Positions 26,093 to 35,238 of a DNA stretch of 64,000 nucleotides are shown one piece after another. The stretch spans positions 372,001 through 436,000 of the forward strand of contig DASVPO010000008.1 in assembly GCA_036382855.1 (NCBI GenBank). Direction: 5' to 3'. A model generated the notes under the pieces. It was not told the origin of the DNA, searched no databases, and saw only the letters and a program-made list of their open reading frames with translations. How positions within the stretch are numbered: position 1 is the first letter of the stretch; each line of letters starts with the position of its first letter. This DNA comes from DASVTR01 sp036382855 (GTDB lineage: Bacteria; Acidobacteriota; Blastocatellia; Pyrinomonadales; Pyrinomonadaceae). Made by a program: the position numbers and the translations under genes.

Positions 26093-26779
26093 TTAAGGAT
26101 ACTGCTGGCGAATGAATTCCTTGTCCTTCGCCGACAGACCGTTGTTAAGCCCGACCGAGAAGCCATCGAGCGTCCATCTTGAGGGCAGCGAATACATCAT
26201 TATAGACTGCGGGTCAAGACTCGTGTAATTAGACTCCTGTTTTTCAACGGCCCTGAACATGTTGTGCTCGATTGTTTCGAGATCCCAGTTGTTGGGGGGG
26301 CCGGAGAGGTCGCGGATAACTGCGTCGCGGTTCCACTTGATGCCGCCCGCAGGATTCTGATGCTCGTGAATGAGGCCGAGCGCGTGGCCGAATTCGTGCA
26401 GCACGACGCGGTTAACTTCATCTTCCGTCGAATCCGGCGTCAGCCAGCCGTAATTCATGGTCGGCTGCGATGTGTCTGTGATGTTTCTGCATGCTGTTCC
26501 GAGCACAGACCATGAGCCGCTGTACCTGAATGAGATGCGAATCAGGCTGTCATTGTCTTCCTGAAAGCTGAGCCGTAGGTTTGCCATCCCCGGCCCTGTC
26601 CAACGCTGCGCTACTGTCCTGACCTTTTCCTGCACACTCTCTTCGCCGTCGAGGAAGGAGACCGTGATGATTGAACCCGGACTCCACTTGGCGGCCTTCA
26701 GCAATGCAGCGCGGTTCGCACCCTCCACCTCATTATCGGTAGGAATCCATGCGAAACACCATTTGTCTTGATTTTCCAT
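26093..26779 (-). CDS. Metzincin zinc metalloprotease (astacin/matrixin-like), no signal peptide
   Basis: A 228-aa protein. The zinc site is HEFGHALGLIHEH (His128, Glu129, His132, His138; astacin-type HExxHxxGxxHE). The Met-turn is SIMMYSLPS at about 192-200. It has no signal peptide, transmembrane segment or prodomain, so there is no visible cysteine- or aspartate-switch, which is unusual for this normally secreted family. It is 153 bases upstream of the caspase gene on the same strand. It may activate or cleave a partner in the cell, or be exported by another route. Confidence 0.92.
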   Translation of the reverse strand: MENQDKWCFAWIPTDNEVEGANRAALLKAAKWSPGSIITVSFLDGEESVQEKVRTVAQRWTGPGMANLRLSFQEDNDSLIRISFRYSGSWSVLGTACRNITDTSQPTMNYGWLTPDSTEDEVNRVVLHEFGHALGLIHEHQNPAGGIKWNRDAVIRDLSGPPNNWDLETIEHNMFRAVEKQESNYTSLDPQSIMMYSLPSRWTLDGFSVGLNNGLSAKDKEFIRQQYP

Positions 26780-26909
26780 CTCGTTTGCACCTTTCTTGGG
26801 TTAGCTTTAGTTTTACTTCTCTCCAGCACTACTCTCCAGGCAGAGTCGAACCGGGAGTTCACACGTCCTGAGCAGAGACGACTAAAGAAGTCTCCTGCTC
26901 AGTAGTATC

Positions 26910-27363
26910 TTAGGGCTTGAACTTCGATTTAAACTTGTAGATAAGACCGTACGCGGCGAGTGTTCCGTCCGGCCTGAGCGGGTGTAGATTGAGCGTGAGA
27001 GCGGTGATGCGCTTCTGTGTCGGGTTTACTGCGTCTCCGGGGGGAAGTTCATGGTCAGGCACTTATCGCTTCTCCTTTCGGGAAGAGCCACTTTGGGAGT
27101 GGTGTTTGGTGAAGCAGCAGCAGAAAAACGCCTATCGTGTTCGAGCCGATACGCGGTCTGCCAGGCGGCTACTACATGTCCGTTGAAGGGCGGCGCTCAT
27201 CGAAATTGACTGTGACCTTCAAGCCCCAAAGAAATAGACCCGCGTAATCTTTAGAGCGTGCGAAGAGTTGACCGCAGTAGTAGGTATGCATCCCGGTCAA
27301 TAATGGCGCAATCGTATCAATAATAAGGCGGCTGTCGCAACAACAATTTAGTTGTTTTCATCC
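26910..27363 (-). pseudogene. Probable decayed gene, minus strand
   Basis: Protein-like fragments in shifting frames on the minus strand: one at about 27183-27360 (containing DYAGLFLWGLKVTVNFDERR), a short one near 27060-27110 (PLPKWLFPKGEAIS) and a C-terminal one ending at TAA 26910-26912 (RITALTLNLHPLRPDGT, then AAYGLIYKFKSKFKP). They are separated by stops and at least two frameshifts. The alternating pattern at the end resembles a beta-rich secreted or outer-membrane protein, but no family is recognised. The rest of the 26780-27482 gap shows nothing else. Confidence 0.35.
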
Positions 27364-27482
27364 AGAACCCTCGTCGCAAATTTCCGTACAACATGAATGC
27401 GCATTTTAACGGAAACATTTCATCAGATTCCTAGACGGGCAGTGTTATCATCCGGCGCTGGTTTTCTACGTAAGGAGAGACT

Positions 27483-28445
27483 ATGAAAGCGATTCGGATT
27501 CACGAATTCGGCGGGCCGGACGTGATGAAGCTTGAGGAAGTAGCTGACCCGCAGGCGGGCGCTGGACAGGTCGTCGTGCGCGTTGCGGCGGCGGGCGTTA
27601 ATCCTGTTGACACGTACATTCGTTCCGGCGCGCACGCGCGGAGGCCCGCGTTGCCTTATACGCCGGGCATGGATGCCGCAGGGACAGTCATGTCTGTTGG
27701 CGCGGGCGTGCGGCGTGTGAAGGCGGGCGACAGGGTTTACACGGCAGGGACGTTGAGCGGGGCGTATGCCGAACTGGCGCTCTGCAACGAAGCCGAGGTT
27801 TATCCGCTGGCGTCCGCAGTCTCTTTCTCGCAGGGTGCGGCGACGGGCGTGCCTTACGCTACAGCTTACCGCGCGCTCTTCCAGAGGGCACACGCGTTGC
27901 CGGGAGAGACTGTGTTGATTCACGGGGCGAGCGGCGGTGTCGGCGTCGCCGCCGTGCAGTTAGCACGCGCAGCAGGGCTGACGGTTATCGGCACTGCCGG
28001 AAGCGAGCAAGGGCTGCAACTCGTTAAAGAGCAGGGCGCTCATCATGTGCTGAATCATCACGAGGAGACTTATCTGGAGGAGTTGTCGGCGTTGACGGAT
28101 AACAGGGGTGTTGATGTCGTGCTGGAGATGCTGGCGAACGTGAATCTGGGCAAGGACTTGAACGTACTTGCGCGGGGCGGGCGCGTTGTCGTCATCGGCA
28201 GCCGTGGTGCTGTGGAGATTGACCCGCGCGCAGCGATGAACAGGGATGCGGCCATTCTGGGCATGTCGCTGCTGTTCGCTCCAGCCGCAGACCTCGCTCG
28301 AATTCACGCAGCCCTCGTCGCCGGATTAGCGAACGGCACGCTGCGGCCCGTCGTCGGGCGGGAGATGCCGCTCGCAGATGCTGCGGCCGCGCACAGGGCC
28401 GTGTTGGAGCAGGGCGCATACGGCAAAATCGTTCTGCTTCCATAA
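27483..28445 (+). CDS. NADPH:quinone oxidoreductase (zinc-independent MDR family)
   Basis: A 320-aa medium-chain reductase. The N-terminal catalytic domain begins MKAIRIHEFGGPDVMKLEEV and continues AAGVNPVDTYIRSG. The Rossmann domain has IHGASGGVGVAAVQLA, the QOR variant of the NADPH site. There are no zinc-ligand cysteines, which fits quinone reductase/zeta-crystallin rather than alcohol dehydrogenase. A strong AAGGAGAG lies seven bases before the ATG. It reduces quinones or enones with NADPH; the exact substrate is unknown. Transcribed alone or with the FKBP gene 156 bases downstream. Confidence 0.93.
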   Translation: MKAIRIHEFGGPDVMKLEEVADPQAGAGQVVVRVAAAGVNPVDTYIRSGAHARRPALPYTPGMDAAGTVMSVGAGVRRVKAGDRVYTAGTLSGAYAELALCNEAEVYPLASAVSFSQGAATGVPYATAYRALFQRAHALPGETVLIHGASGGVGVAAVQLARAAGLTVIGTAGSEQGLQLVKEQGAHHVLNHHEETYLEELSALTDNRGVDVVLEMLANVNLGKDLNVLARGGRVVVIGSRGAVEIDPRAAMNRDAAILGMSLLFAPAADLARIHAALVAGLANGTLRPVVGREMPLADAAAAHRAVLEQGAYGKIVLLP

Positions 28446-28601
28446 GCGTCAGACGTGTGTTAGCAAAATATTCTGGTCGTTGAAATGGCGCGGATAAGTT
28501 GTGCGCCTGCTCACTCACGACTTGATTGATTTTCGGTTGGTGTGAGAAATTAAATGTTCAATTCTTTGTTTTAATCCACTAATTCCGATGGAGAGTTTGA
28601 G

Positions 28602-29138
28602 ATGCCCCAAAGTCGTAAGCGGCCGGTTGCGAAAGGAAGAAGACCGGCAGCGCAGGTTCATTCAAGCAGGCCGAGCGCCCCGCAGGAAAGTAATAATAAA
28701 ACGCAGCTTATCGCGGCCATTGCCATCGCGTTGCTGCTCGCCGTAGGCGTCTACTATTTTCTGACGCGCGGCAGAGGCGGCGATGCTGCGCCCGGTAGTG
28801 AAGTGACGACTGCTTCGGGGCTGAAGTACGTTGACCTGAAGCAAGGCGACGGCGAAACGCCGCAGGCCGGACAAACCGTAGTCGTTCATTACACCGGCAC
28901 ACTAGAGGACGGAACTGTCTTCGATAGCTCCGTGGAAAAAAACAAGCCGTTGAAATTTCCGCTCGGACGCGGCAACGTCATCAAGGGCTGGGACGAAGGC
29001 TTGGCGACGATGAAAGTCGGCGGGAAGAGAAAACTGATTGTGCCGCCAAAACTCGCCTACGGCAGGGAGGGCAAACCGCCGACCATTCCGGCCAACGCCA
29101 CTCTCATCTTCGAGGTGGAACTGCTCGGCATTCAATAA
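28602..29138 (+). CDS. FKBP-type peptidyl-prolyl isomerase, membrane-anchored
   Basis: A 178-aa protein: a basic cytoplasmic N-terminus, one transmembrane helix (LIAAIAIALLLAVGVYYFL, about residues 36-54) and a C-terminal FKBP domain (from SGLKYVDLKQGDG). FKBP active-site residues are visible: VHYTGTLEDGTVFDSS, FPLGRGNVIKGWDEGL and LAYGREGKPPTIPANATL, ending FEVELLGI. It should catalyse proline isomerisation on the outer face of the inner membrane. GGAGAG precedes the ATG. A terminator hairpin follows. Confidence 0.95.
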   Translation: MPQSRKRPVAKGRRPAAQVHSSRPSAPQESNNKTQLIAAIAIALLLAVGVYYFLTRGRGGDAAPGSEVTTASGLKYVDLKQGDGETPQAGQTVVVHYTGTLEDGTVFDSSVEKNKPLKFPLGRGNVIKGWDEGLATMKVGGKRKLIVPPKLAYGREGKPPTIPANATLIFEVELLGIQ

Positions 29139-29145
29139 TAATCAG

Positions 29146-29176
29146 GCGGCGCACGCTCAAAATGAACGTGCGCCGC
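29146..29176. terminator. Terminator hairpin between convergent genes
   Basis: GCGGCGCACG and its exact complement form a 10-bp stem around an 11-base loop, between the ends of the FKBP gene (plus) and the POTRA gene (minus). There is no long T-tract on either side, so it may act with other factors. Confidence 0.6.
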
Positions 29177-29209
29177 TTGAACGTTGAAGCTCTCCGCCGG
29201 TTGATCGTC

Positions 29210-30559
29210 CTACTTGATATTGATGACGACGCTCACCGTCAGGTTATCGCGGTTGGGCTTAAACTGTACGTTGCTCTCCGAGAAGCGTAGACCGGCGGCT
29301 CCTATCTCCATTATCGCTTTCTTCATAAACTTTTCGTAGTAGGACGCGTCAAACACGTCGCTCGGTTTAAGCTGCCAGCTTTCTTTCAATCGTTGGGCCA
29401 GTGCTTCGGGAACGCCGTTGATTTCCAGCGAGCCCATGCGGTACTGCGGCCCTTCCGTCACAGTGTAGTTGTAGCTGACGCGACGATTGGCGTCGTCAAA
29501 CTCCGGCGTGCCTCTCAGGCGCGCATCTATATAGCCCTTCTTGCCGTAGGCTTCGGAGACGGCCATCCAGCCTTTATCAATCTTGAGGCCGTCTGCGCGC
29601 TCGCCCTGCTTGAGGCCGAGGGCGGCGGAAAGCTCCTGCGCAGAGAGAGCGTTGTTGCCGCTCCAGTTGGCCTGCTCCCATGTGTAGATGTAGCCTTCGT
29701 TAACCTGCATGTCGAGGTTGACGCCGTTCTTGCAGGCAGCATCAGTAGATGGCTTAACAACGGGGTCTAAGAAATGAGCGCGCAGGTGTCCGCGCTGGCG
29801 GTAAATCGGAATGAGGTTGACTCTGGCGAAGGCTTTCACGTCCTTGAAAGAGTAGTCCTGCTCAAAGAGCGGCTTGGCTGCGTTGAGCAAATCGCTCTCC
29901 TTAACGTCTCTCGCGCCGGGAATGGTGAGCGAGCAGATGGGAATCTTGACGCCCTTGACGCTGAAGAGATGTTCCGCGTTCTGGCCTGAAGGGCTGGCGG
30001 CCAGTATGTAGTCAACCTCACCGGGAATCTTCCGTTCGTTGAGCAATGCCTGCAAGGCTTTTTTAATGCTGTCGGGCATCTGGCCGGATTCGGGAGCAGT
30101 GCCATCGAAGGAGGGAACTTCGCGGCGAATCGCATCGAGCAATTGCTGGTCTGTGAACCAGACGAAGTTGTCGAAGACGACTGGGAACATCACCTTCGCC
30201 TCTTCGACCAGAAACGTGATGGTCACTTGATTACCGCTGGAACGAAAACGGTAGCTCAAGGTCTTGAAAAGGCCGCTGCTCATCAATCGGTTGGCGGCTT
30301 CGTCGGCAGCCGGAATGTCTATGGCCTGACCAATCTGTAGGCCGCTCGCCGTGAGCACCTGTTCCTGCGTGTAGCGTTCGAGGCCGCTGACTTCAACCTT
30401 ACCGAGGCGCAAAGTTTTCGCAGCCTCCTGCTGTGCGTTAGCGACGCAGGCAGTCAGAAGTGATAATGAGAGCAGTAGTAATAAAGATGCTCGCGACGTA
30501 TTGCCTTGAAGGCCCGCGCGATTAAAATCTAAAGAGCGTAGGCGGCGAGGAACAATCAT
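29210..30559 (-). CDS. Secreted POTRA-domain protein without a beta-barrel
   Basis: A 449-aa exported protein (signal peptide with SLLTACVANAQ at its end, possibly a lipoprotein at Cys38). It resembles the periplasmic part of BamA/TamA proteins: several POTRA-like units, for example LRLGKVEVSGLERYTQEQVL with GLFKTLSYRF, YSFKDVKAFARVNLIPIYRQ with GHLRAHF, and a last one with YRMGSLEINGVPE. It stops where an Omp85 barrel would start. It may be a periplasmic assembly partner or scaffold for outer-membrane protein insertion. It is transcribed alone and followed by a hairpin. Confidence 0.85.
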   Translation of the reverse strand: MIVPRRLRSLDFNRAGLQGNTSRASLLLLLSLSLLTACVANAQQEAAKTLRLGKVEVSGLERYTQEQVLTASGLQIGQAIDIPAADEAANRLMSSGLFKTLSYRFRSSGNQVTITFLVEEAKVMFPVVFDNFVWFTDQQLLDAIRREVPSFDGTAPESGQMPDSIKKALQALLNERKIPGEVDYILAASPSGQNAEHLFSVKGVKIPICSLTIPGARDVKESDLLNAAKPLFEQDYSFKDVKAFARVNLIPIYRQRGHLRAHFLDPVVKPSTDAACKNGVNLDMQVNEGYIYTWEQANWSGNNALSAQELSAALGLKQGERADGLKIDKGWMAVSEAYGKKGYIDARLRGTPEFDDANRRVSYNYTVTEGPQYRMGSLEINGVPEALAQRLKESWQLKPSDVFDASYYEKFMKKAIMEIGAAGLRFSESNVQFKPNRDNLTVSVVINIK

Positions 30560-30712
30560 AAAGTCTCCTTGCTTCTGAAAAGCTTGCTGGTAAAGTATGC
30601 CTTAATGTTTATTGCCGGAACGAGCGGAAAAGTTATGCAACGTTTGAGCGAACAGTGCAGAAATCAAATGGCCCGACTCAAGAGGGCGAAGCTTGCGGCA
30701 CGCACGTCATGT

Positions 30713-31681
30713 TCACTTTGAATCAACGCTGACGCTGTAGCCCTCGCTGAGGCCGAGCACAAACTTTTCCCATCTTTTTTGAAAGGCGCGCATGTCCGTT
30801 TCATTAAGGATTTTCTGGAGGCTCAGGTAGCCGCTCGGGTCTGCAGACTGGTTCGCAGTGAATTCACGGTAGAACTTTACGAGCAGCCCCTTCTCCTGTA
30901 GATAGTAGCAGAGGTAGCGCGCCTGAGCGTAGTTAGCGCCCTTGTCCTGACGGTAAAAAGCATCGGCGTCCATTTCCAAAAGGGATTTGAAGGAGACGAG
31001 AGCGCCGCGCCTGATGGTTTCCTGTAGGGCTGGCAAGCGCCAGTTGGGAAAGCCGTGCAGGTGTCCGTCAACTTCGCCTGACTGCTCGTAGAGCGAGGCC
31101 AGACCCTCGTTGAACCAGGGAGGACAGGCAGGAAAGTTTGCCTCAATGAAGGGATGAACAATCTCGTGGACGAGCGTGCCGCTGCCGGTCTCTATGTTCA
31201 TAATGAGCGCGCGGTGAGTGCCTGAATAGTAGCCGTAAGGCGTGTCAGGCTCGTCGTTGAAAAGCTCGCGCGTGTAGCGTTGATAGGAAGCAGTGTTCTT
31301 GAAGAGCCAGATGTTAAGGATGTGCGCGGGGTCTCTGGTGAAGTAGTCTTTTTTGAGCAGGTCAACTGTCCATTTGACAGTCTCAGCGGCGCGCTGTTTG
31401 ACGACCTCAGGCGATTCGTCGCCGATGACGACGAAGGGCCTTTGAACGACGAACGTAAACTTGTTCTCCGGCAGCTGTTTTTTGAGGCGTGCGATGTGCT
31501 GCTCGAAATCCGCGGCGGTGAAGCTGTCGCCGGTTGCTGTAGAAGCGGGCTGATTGGTGTTGGATGCGTGCGACTCTAAACGTTGTCCTACATCAACGCT
31601 TTTTTGTGTTGAGGCGCAGTTGTAGTAAGCCGTCGTCAGCAGCAGTAGAATCGTTAGCGCTGGAAGCCTGAGGTTCATCAT
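30713..31681 (-). CDS. Exported gluzincin-like metallopeptidase (DUF1570-type)
   Basis: A 323-aa protein with an N-terminal signal sequence (MMNLRLPALTILLLLTTAYY). The zinc motif HEIVH is followed about 20 residues later by WFNEGLASLYE, whose glutamate would be the third ligand, as in gluzincins and DUF1570 proteins. The start at ATG 31681 places the signal at the N-terminus; a longer frame to 31894 would overlap the divergent gene. It is probably periplasmic. Substrate unknown. Confidence 0.82.
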   Translation of the reverse strand: MMNLRLPALTILLLLTTAYYNCASTQKSVDVGQRLESHASNTNQPASTATGDSFTAADFEQHIARLKKQLPENKFTFVVQRPFVVIGDESPEVVKQRAAETVKWTVDLLKKDYFTRDPAHILNIWLFKNTASYQRYTRELFNDEPDTPYGYYSGTHRALIMNIETGSGTLVHEIVHPFIEANFPACPPWFNEGLASLYEQSGEVDGHLHGFPNWRLPALQETIRRGALVSFKSLLEMDADAFYRQDKGANYAQARYLCYYLQEKGLLVKFYREFTANQSADPSGYLSLQKILNETDMRAFQKRWEKFVLGLSEGYSVSVDSK

Positions 31682-31774
31682 TGCTAAGAGGAGCGCGAAG
31701 GGCGATAGTGTTGCCCGTCGGCCTCTTTTACACTGACGCGCACTGGAAAGTAAATTGCAAATGGGGGAGACGAA

Positions 31775-32950
31775 TTGCGGGAGACGGCGGATGTTGTAAT
31801 CATCGGCGGCGGGATTGTCGGCGCGAGCGTCGCCTATCATCTGGCGGAAGCAGGCTGCACGAACGTCGTTATCGTCGAGCGCGAAGCGGCGCAAGGGTTA
31901 GGCTCGACGGGGCGTGCGACGGGCGGCGTGCGCGCGCAGTTTGCAACGGCGGTCAACATACGCATGTCGCTCTACTCGATTGACTTCATCTCGCACTTCG
32001 AGGAAGCGACGGGACATCAACCGGGTTATGACCCGGCGGGCTACCTGTTTGTCGCGACAAGCGAAAAGCAGTTGGAGTATCTGAAGGAGAACTGCGCGCG
32101 GCAGAGAAGAGAGGGTCTGACTAATGTTGAGATTGTGAGCGCGGCAGAGATTCGCGGGATGATGCCGCAGCTACGCGCGGACGACATAGTGGGCGGCTCT
32201 TTCTGCCGGACGGATGGATTTGTCGCGCCGCTCAACATCCTGCGCGGGTTTTCGGAGCGCGCGTTTGAGCGTGGAGCGCGTTTGTGGCTTGAGGCGGAAG
32301 TGCTGGGGATTGAAGTTGAGAATGGTGCGGTGTCAGGTGTCCTGACGACGCGCGGTGCGATCTCGACGCGGGTGGTGGTGAATGCGACGGGCGCTTGGGC
32401 GGCGAAGGTGGCGAGGCTGGCGGGCGTTGAGATTCCCGTCGTGCCGCTCAGGCGGCAGTTGGTATGCACGAAGCCATTGACGGCAATGCCAGCGCGCTTT
32501 CCGATGGTGATTGACATGTCGGACGGCTTTCACTTTCGTCCTGACTCGCTCGCCGGCCCATCGCCGGGAGTCTTGCTGGCATGGCCGGACCCTCTGGAAG
32601 AGGCAGGGTTCGAGTCGGAGTTTGATCTGAAGTTTACTGAAAAGATTTTGCAGAGGGCTGTCAGTCGTGTGCCTTGTCTGGCAGAGGCGTCGGTGGATGA
32701 GAAGAGGTGTCGTGCGGGTCTGTATGAAGTGACGCCGGACCATCACGCGATAATAGGAGAAGCGCCGGGCGTGAGCGGGCTGTTTCTGGCAAACGGTTTT
32801 AGCGGCCACGGCGTGATGCACTCGCCCGCGACGGGGCGCGTGATGTCGGAGTTGATACTTGATGGAGAGGCGCGCACGCTGGATGTCTCCGCGCTCGGCG
32901 TTGAAAGGTTTGCGAGCGGGCGATTGCTGGAAGAGACATCCGTGATTTGA
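31775..32950 (+). CDS. FAD-dependent oxidoreductase (DAO / glycine-sarcosine oxidase-like)
   Basis: A 391-aa flavoprotein. The Rossmann FAD site is VVIIGGGIVGASVAYHLAEAG followed by the ribose-binding acid in VIVEREA. STGRATGGVRAQF is the second conserved segment of sarcosine-oxidase beta-like proteins, and GLYEVTPDHHAIIGEAPG with FLANGFSGHGVMHSPATG is the C-terminal FAD contact. It starts with TTG, five bases after a strong GGGGGAG, which fixes the start. It probably oxidises an amine, imino acid or N-methyl amino acid in the cytoplasm; the substrate cannot be told. Confidence 0.92.
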   Translation: MRETADVVIIGGGIVGASVAYHLAEAGCTNVVIVEREAAQGLGSTGRATGGVRAQFATAVNIRMSLYSIDFISHFEEATGHQPGYDPAGYLFVATSEKQLEYLKENCARQRREGLTNVEIVSAAEIRGMMPQLRADDIVGGSFCRTDGFVAPLNILRGFSERAFERGARLWLEAEVLGIEVENGAVSGVLTTRGAISTRVVVNATGAWAAKVARLAGVEIPVVPLRRQLVCTKPLTAMPARFPMVIDMSDGFHFRPDSLAGPSPGVLLAWPDPLEEAGFESEFDLKFTEKILQRAVSRVPCLAEASVDEKRCRAGLYEVTPDHHAIIGEAPGVSGLFLANGFSGHGVMHSPATGRVMSELILDGEARTLDVSALGVERFASGRLLEETSVI

Positions 32951-33036
32951 AGTCAGGGTTTGACGCAAGGGTTTTGTGGTCCAGTTTCGCCGTTTAGGTT
33001 TGCACTAATAACATCTCGCAGTTAATGGAGGTACGG

Positions 33037-35199
33037 ATGCAGCATCAACTGTTTCGCACGTTGACGATGATAGGATTGACGTTTGCTCTCGCAGGGCAGG
33101 TGGTGGTCGTGGATGGGAGAGTAGCTTGGGCCAATCAGGGCTTGTTGAATACGCAGGAGCAGTCGGGCCAGCAGCCTGCATGGATGAGAGACGCCGTGAC
33201 AAAGATGGAGCGCGAGTTAATTGCTAAATATGGTGAGGGGCAGCGTGCGCGCGTTGAGCGCGGGTTGAAGCAGGTGGCTAGTTTCTGGCGGGCGGAGGAT
33301 GGAGACGCTGCCGTGTTCGAGGAATTTGTTCGGACGAACTTCGCAGGAGAGCAGGCGACGCTCGACACTATGTTCGCGCGCTTCCAGCACAACATGGAGC
33401 AGTTAGACGGGCACATGGGAGAGATTGGCAGGGAGTTCCGGCAGCAGTCAGACCTAGACCTTGGGCCCATCCTGCCGTTTGACGAGATGTTTGCCGGTTA
33501 TTCCCCTTCGGCACACGTCATAGACGACTTTTTCAAGAACAAGATTGCGTTTACGGTGCTGCTGAATTTCCCTCTGACGACGCTTGAGCAGAAGGTGTCA
33601 GAGGGCGAGCGTTGGACGCGTCGGCAGTGGGCGGAGACGAGGCTGGCGCAAAGGTTTTCGAAGAGGATTCCGGCGAGTGTGAATCTGGCGATAGCGCAGG
33701 CATCGTCGGAGGCAGACCGTTACATAGCGGAGTACAACATCTGGATGCATCACCTGCTGGATGAGAAGGGGCAGCGCCTTTTCCCACCGAAGCTGCGGCT
33801 GCTCTCACACTGGAATCTTCGCGACCAGATTAAGGCAGACTACTCGGACGCGCAAACGGGCTTGCAGAAGCAGCGCATGATTCAGCAGGTGATGGAGCGC
33901 ATCGTGACGCAGACGATTCCGGCGGTGGTCGTGAACAACCCGCGCGTTGATTGGAATCCTTTTACGAATGAAGTGAAGGCGGCAGCGGTCAACGATGCGG
34001 AGGGCGAGGCCGGGAACGCAGGCCGCGCGAGCACTTCAGCGCCGACGAATGCGCCGGAGCCTGACACGCGTTATGCGAAGCTACTTTTGACGTATCAGGC
34101 GGCGAGGAAGGCCGACCCTTATTCGCCGACCGCGCCGACTCTGATTGCGCGACGCTTCAACGAGAATCGCGAGATACCTGAGACACGCATGAAAGCGATG
34201 CTGGAACAGGTGCTCACGTCGCCGCACGTGGCAACAGTTGCGAAGCTGATTGAGTCGCGCCTCGGCAGACCGCTTGAGCCGTTCGACATCTGGTACAACG
34301 GCTTCCGTCCGCGTAGCGCGTACACGGAAGCGCAGTTGGACGAGATTGTACGGAAGAAGTATCCGACGGCTGAGGCTTACAAGCGCGACATACCGAACCT
34401 GCTGGTCCAGCTTGGATTCACGAAGGAGCGTGCGGAGTATCTGGCGAACAACATAGAGGTTGACCCGGCACGCGGTTCGGGTCACGCGTTGGGCGCGGGG
34501 ATGCGCGCGGCGAAGGCACACTTGCGCACACGCGTCGAGCAGGGCGGGATGAACTACAAGGGATACAACATCGCCGTGCATGAGATGGGCCACAACGTCG
34601 AGCAGACCTTTTCGCTCAACAACATAGACTACACTTTGTTGCAGGGAGTGCCGAACACAGCGTTTACGGAAGCCTTAGCGTTCGTCTTTCAGGGACGCGA
34701 CCTTGAATTGCTTGGCCTTGCGAAGCCCAGCAAGGAGGCGCAGGCTCTCAGGACGATTAACGAGTTCTGGGCGACGTACGAGATAGCCGGTGTAGCGCTC
34801 GTTGACATGGCCGTGTGGCACTGGATGTACGACCACCCGAACGCGACACCAGCGGAGCTCAAGGCTGCGACGCTCAACATCGCGAAAGACATCTGGAACA
34901 AGTATTACGCGCCGGTCTTTCGGAAGCGCGACGTTGTGCTGCTCGGCATCTACTCGCACATGATTGATTCCTTCCTCTACCTGCCCGACTATCCAATCGG
35001 ACACATGATAGCCTTCCAGATAGAGGAACAGATGACGAAGGCCGGAAACGTCGGCACGGAGTTTGAGCGCATGACAACAGTCGGCAACGTCGTCCCCGAC
35101 CTCTGGATGAAGAAAGCAACAGGCGCACCCGTCGGCCCCGAAGCGCTTCTGACGGCCACGGGCCGCGCTCTAACGGAGCTTAACCGGGCAGGGAAATAG
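33037..35199 (+). CDS. Large secreted zinc peptidase, M3-like HExGH motif
   Basis: A 720-aa exported protein. The ATG at 33037 follows GGAGG by five bases and is preferred over 33025. The signal peptide ends near GRVAWANQG. The N-terminal 450 residues are helical, as in M3 oligopeptidases. The zinc site HEMGHNVEQ (about residue 515) is followed by NTAFTEALAFVF, where the glutamate about 30 residues on would be the third ligand. The overall layout suits a thimet-oligopeptidase-like gluzincin, but the usual GT..F.E.PS block is changed, so assignment to M3 is tentative. It is predicted to act outside the cytoplasm. The 21-bp array follows. Confidence 0.8.
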   Translation: MQHQLFRTLTMIGLTFALAGQVVVVDGRVAWANQGLLNTQEQSGQQPAWMRDAVTKMERELIAKYGEGQRARVERGLKQVASFWRAEDGDAAVFEEFVRTNFAGEQATLDTMFARFQHNMEQLDGHMGEIGREFRQQSDLDLGPILPFDEMFAGYSPSAHVIDDFFKNKIAFTVLLNFPLTTLEQKVSEGERWTRRQWAETRLAQRFSKRIPASVNLAIAQASSEADRYIAEYNIWMHHLLDEKGQRLFPPKLRLLSHWNLRDQIKADYSDAQTGLQKQRMIQQVMERIVTQTIPAVVVNNPRVDWNPFTNEVKAAAVNDAEGEAGNAGRASTSAPTNAPEPDTRYAKLLLTYQAARKADPYSPTAPTLIARRFNENREIPETRMKAMLEQVLTSPHVATVAKLIESRLGRPLEPFDIWYNGFRPRSAYTEAQLDEIVRKKYPTAEAYKRDIPNLLVQLGFTKERAEYLANNIEVDPARGSGHALGAGMRAAKAHLRTRVEQGGMNYKGYNIAVHEMGHNVEQTFSLNNIDYTLLQGVPNTAFTEALAFVFQGRDLELLGLAKPSKEAQALRTINEFWATYEIAGVALVDMAVWHWMYDHPNATPAELKAATLNIAKDIWNKYYAPVFRKRDVVLLGIYSHMIDSFLYLPDYPIGHMIAFQIEEQMTKAGNVGTEFERMTTVGNVVPDLWMKKATGAPVGPEALLTATGRALTELNRAGK

Positions 35200-35238
35200 A
35201 ACACCCGCCCACAAATAGCAAAAATAGCTGCAAAACCA

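Noticed and set aside
26989..27186. A 65-codon plus-strand frame in the decayed-gene region
   Set aside because: It has no family or ribosome site and overlaps better protein-like fragments on the minus strand.
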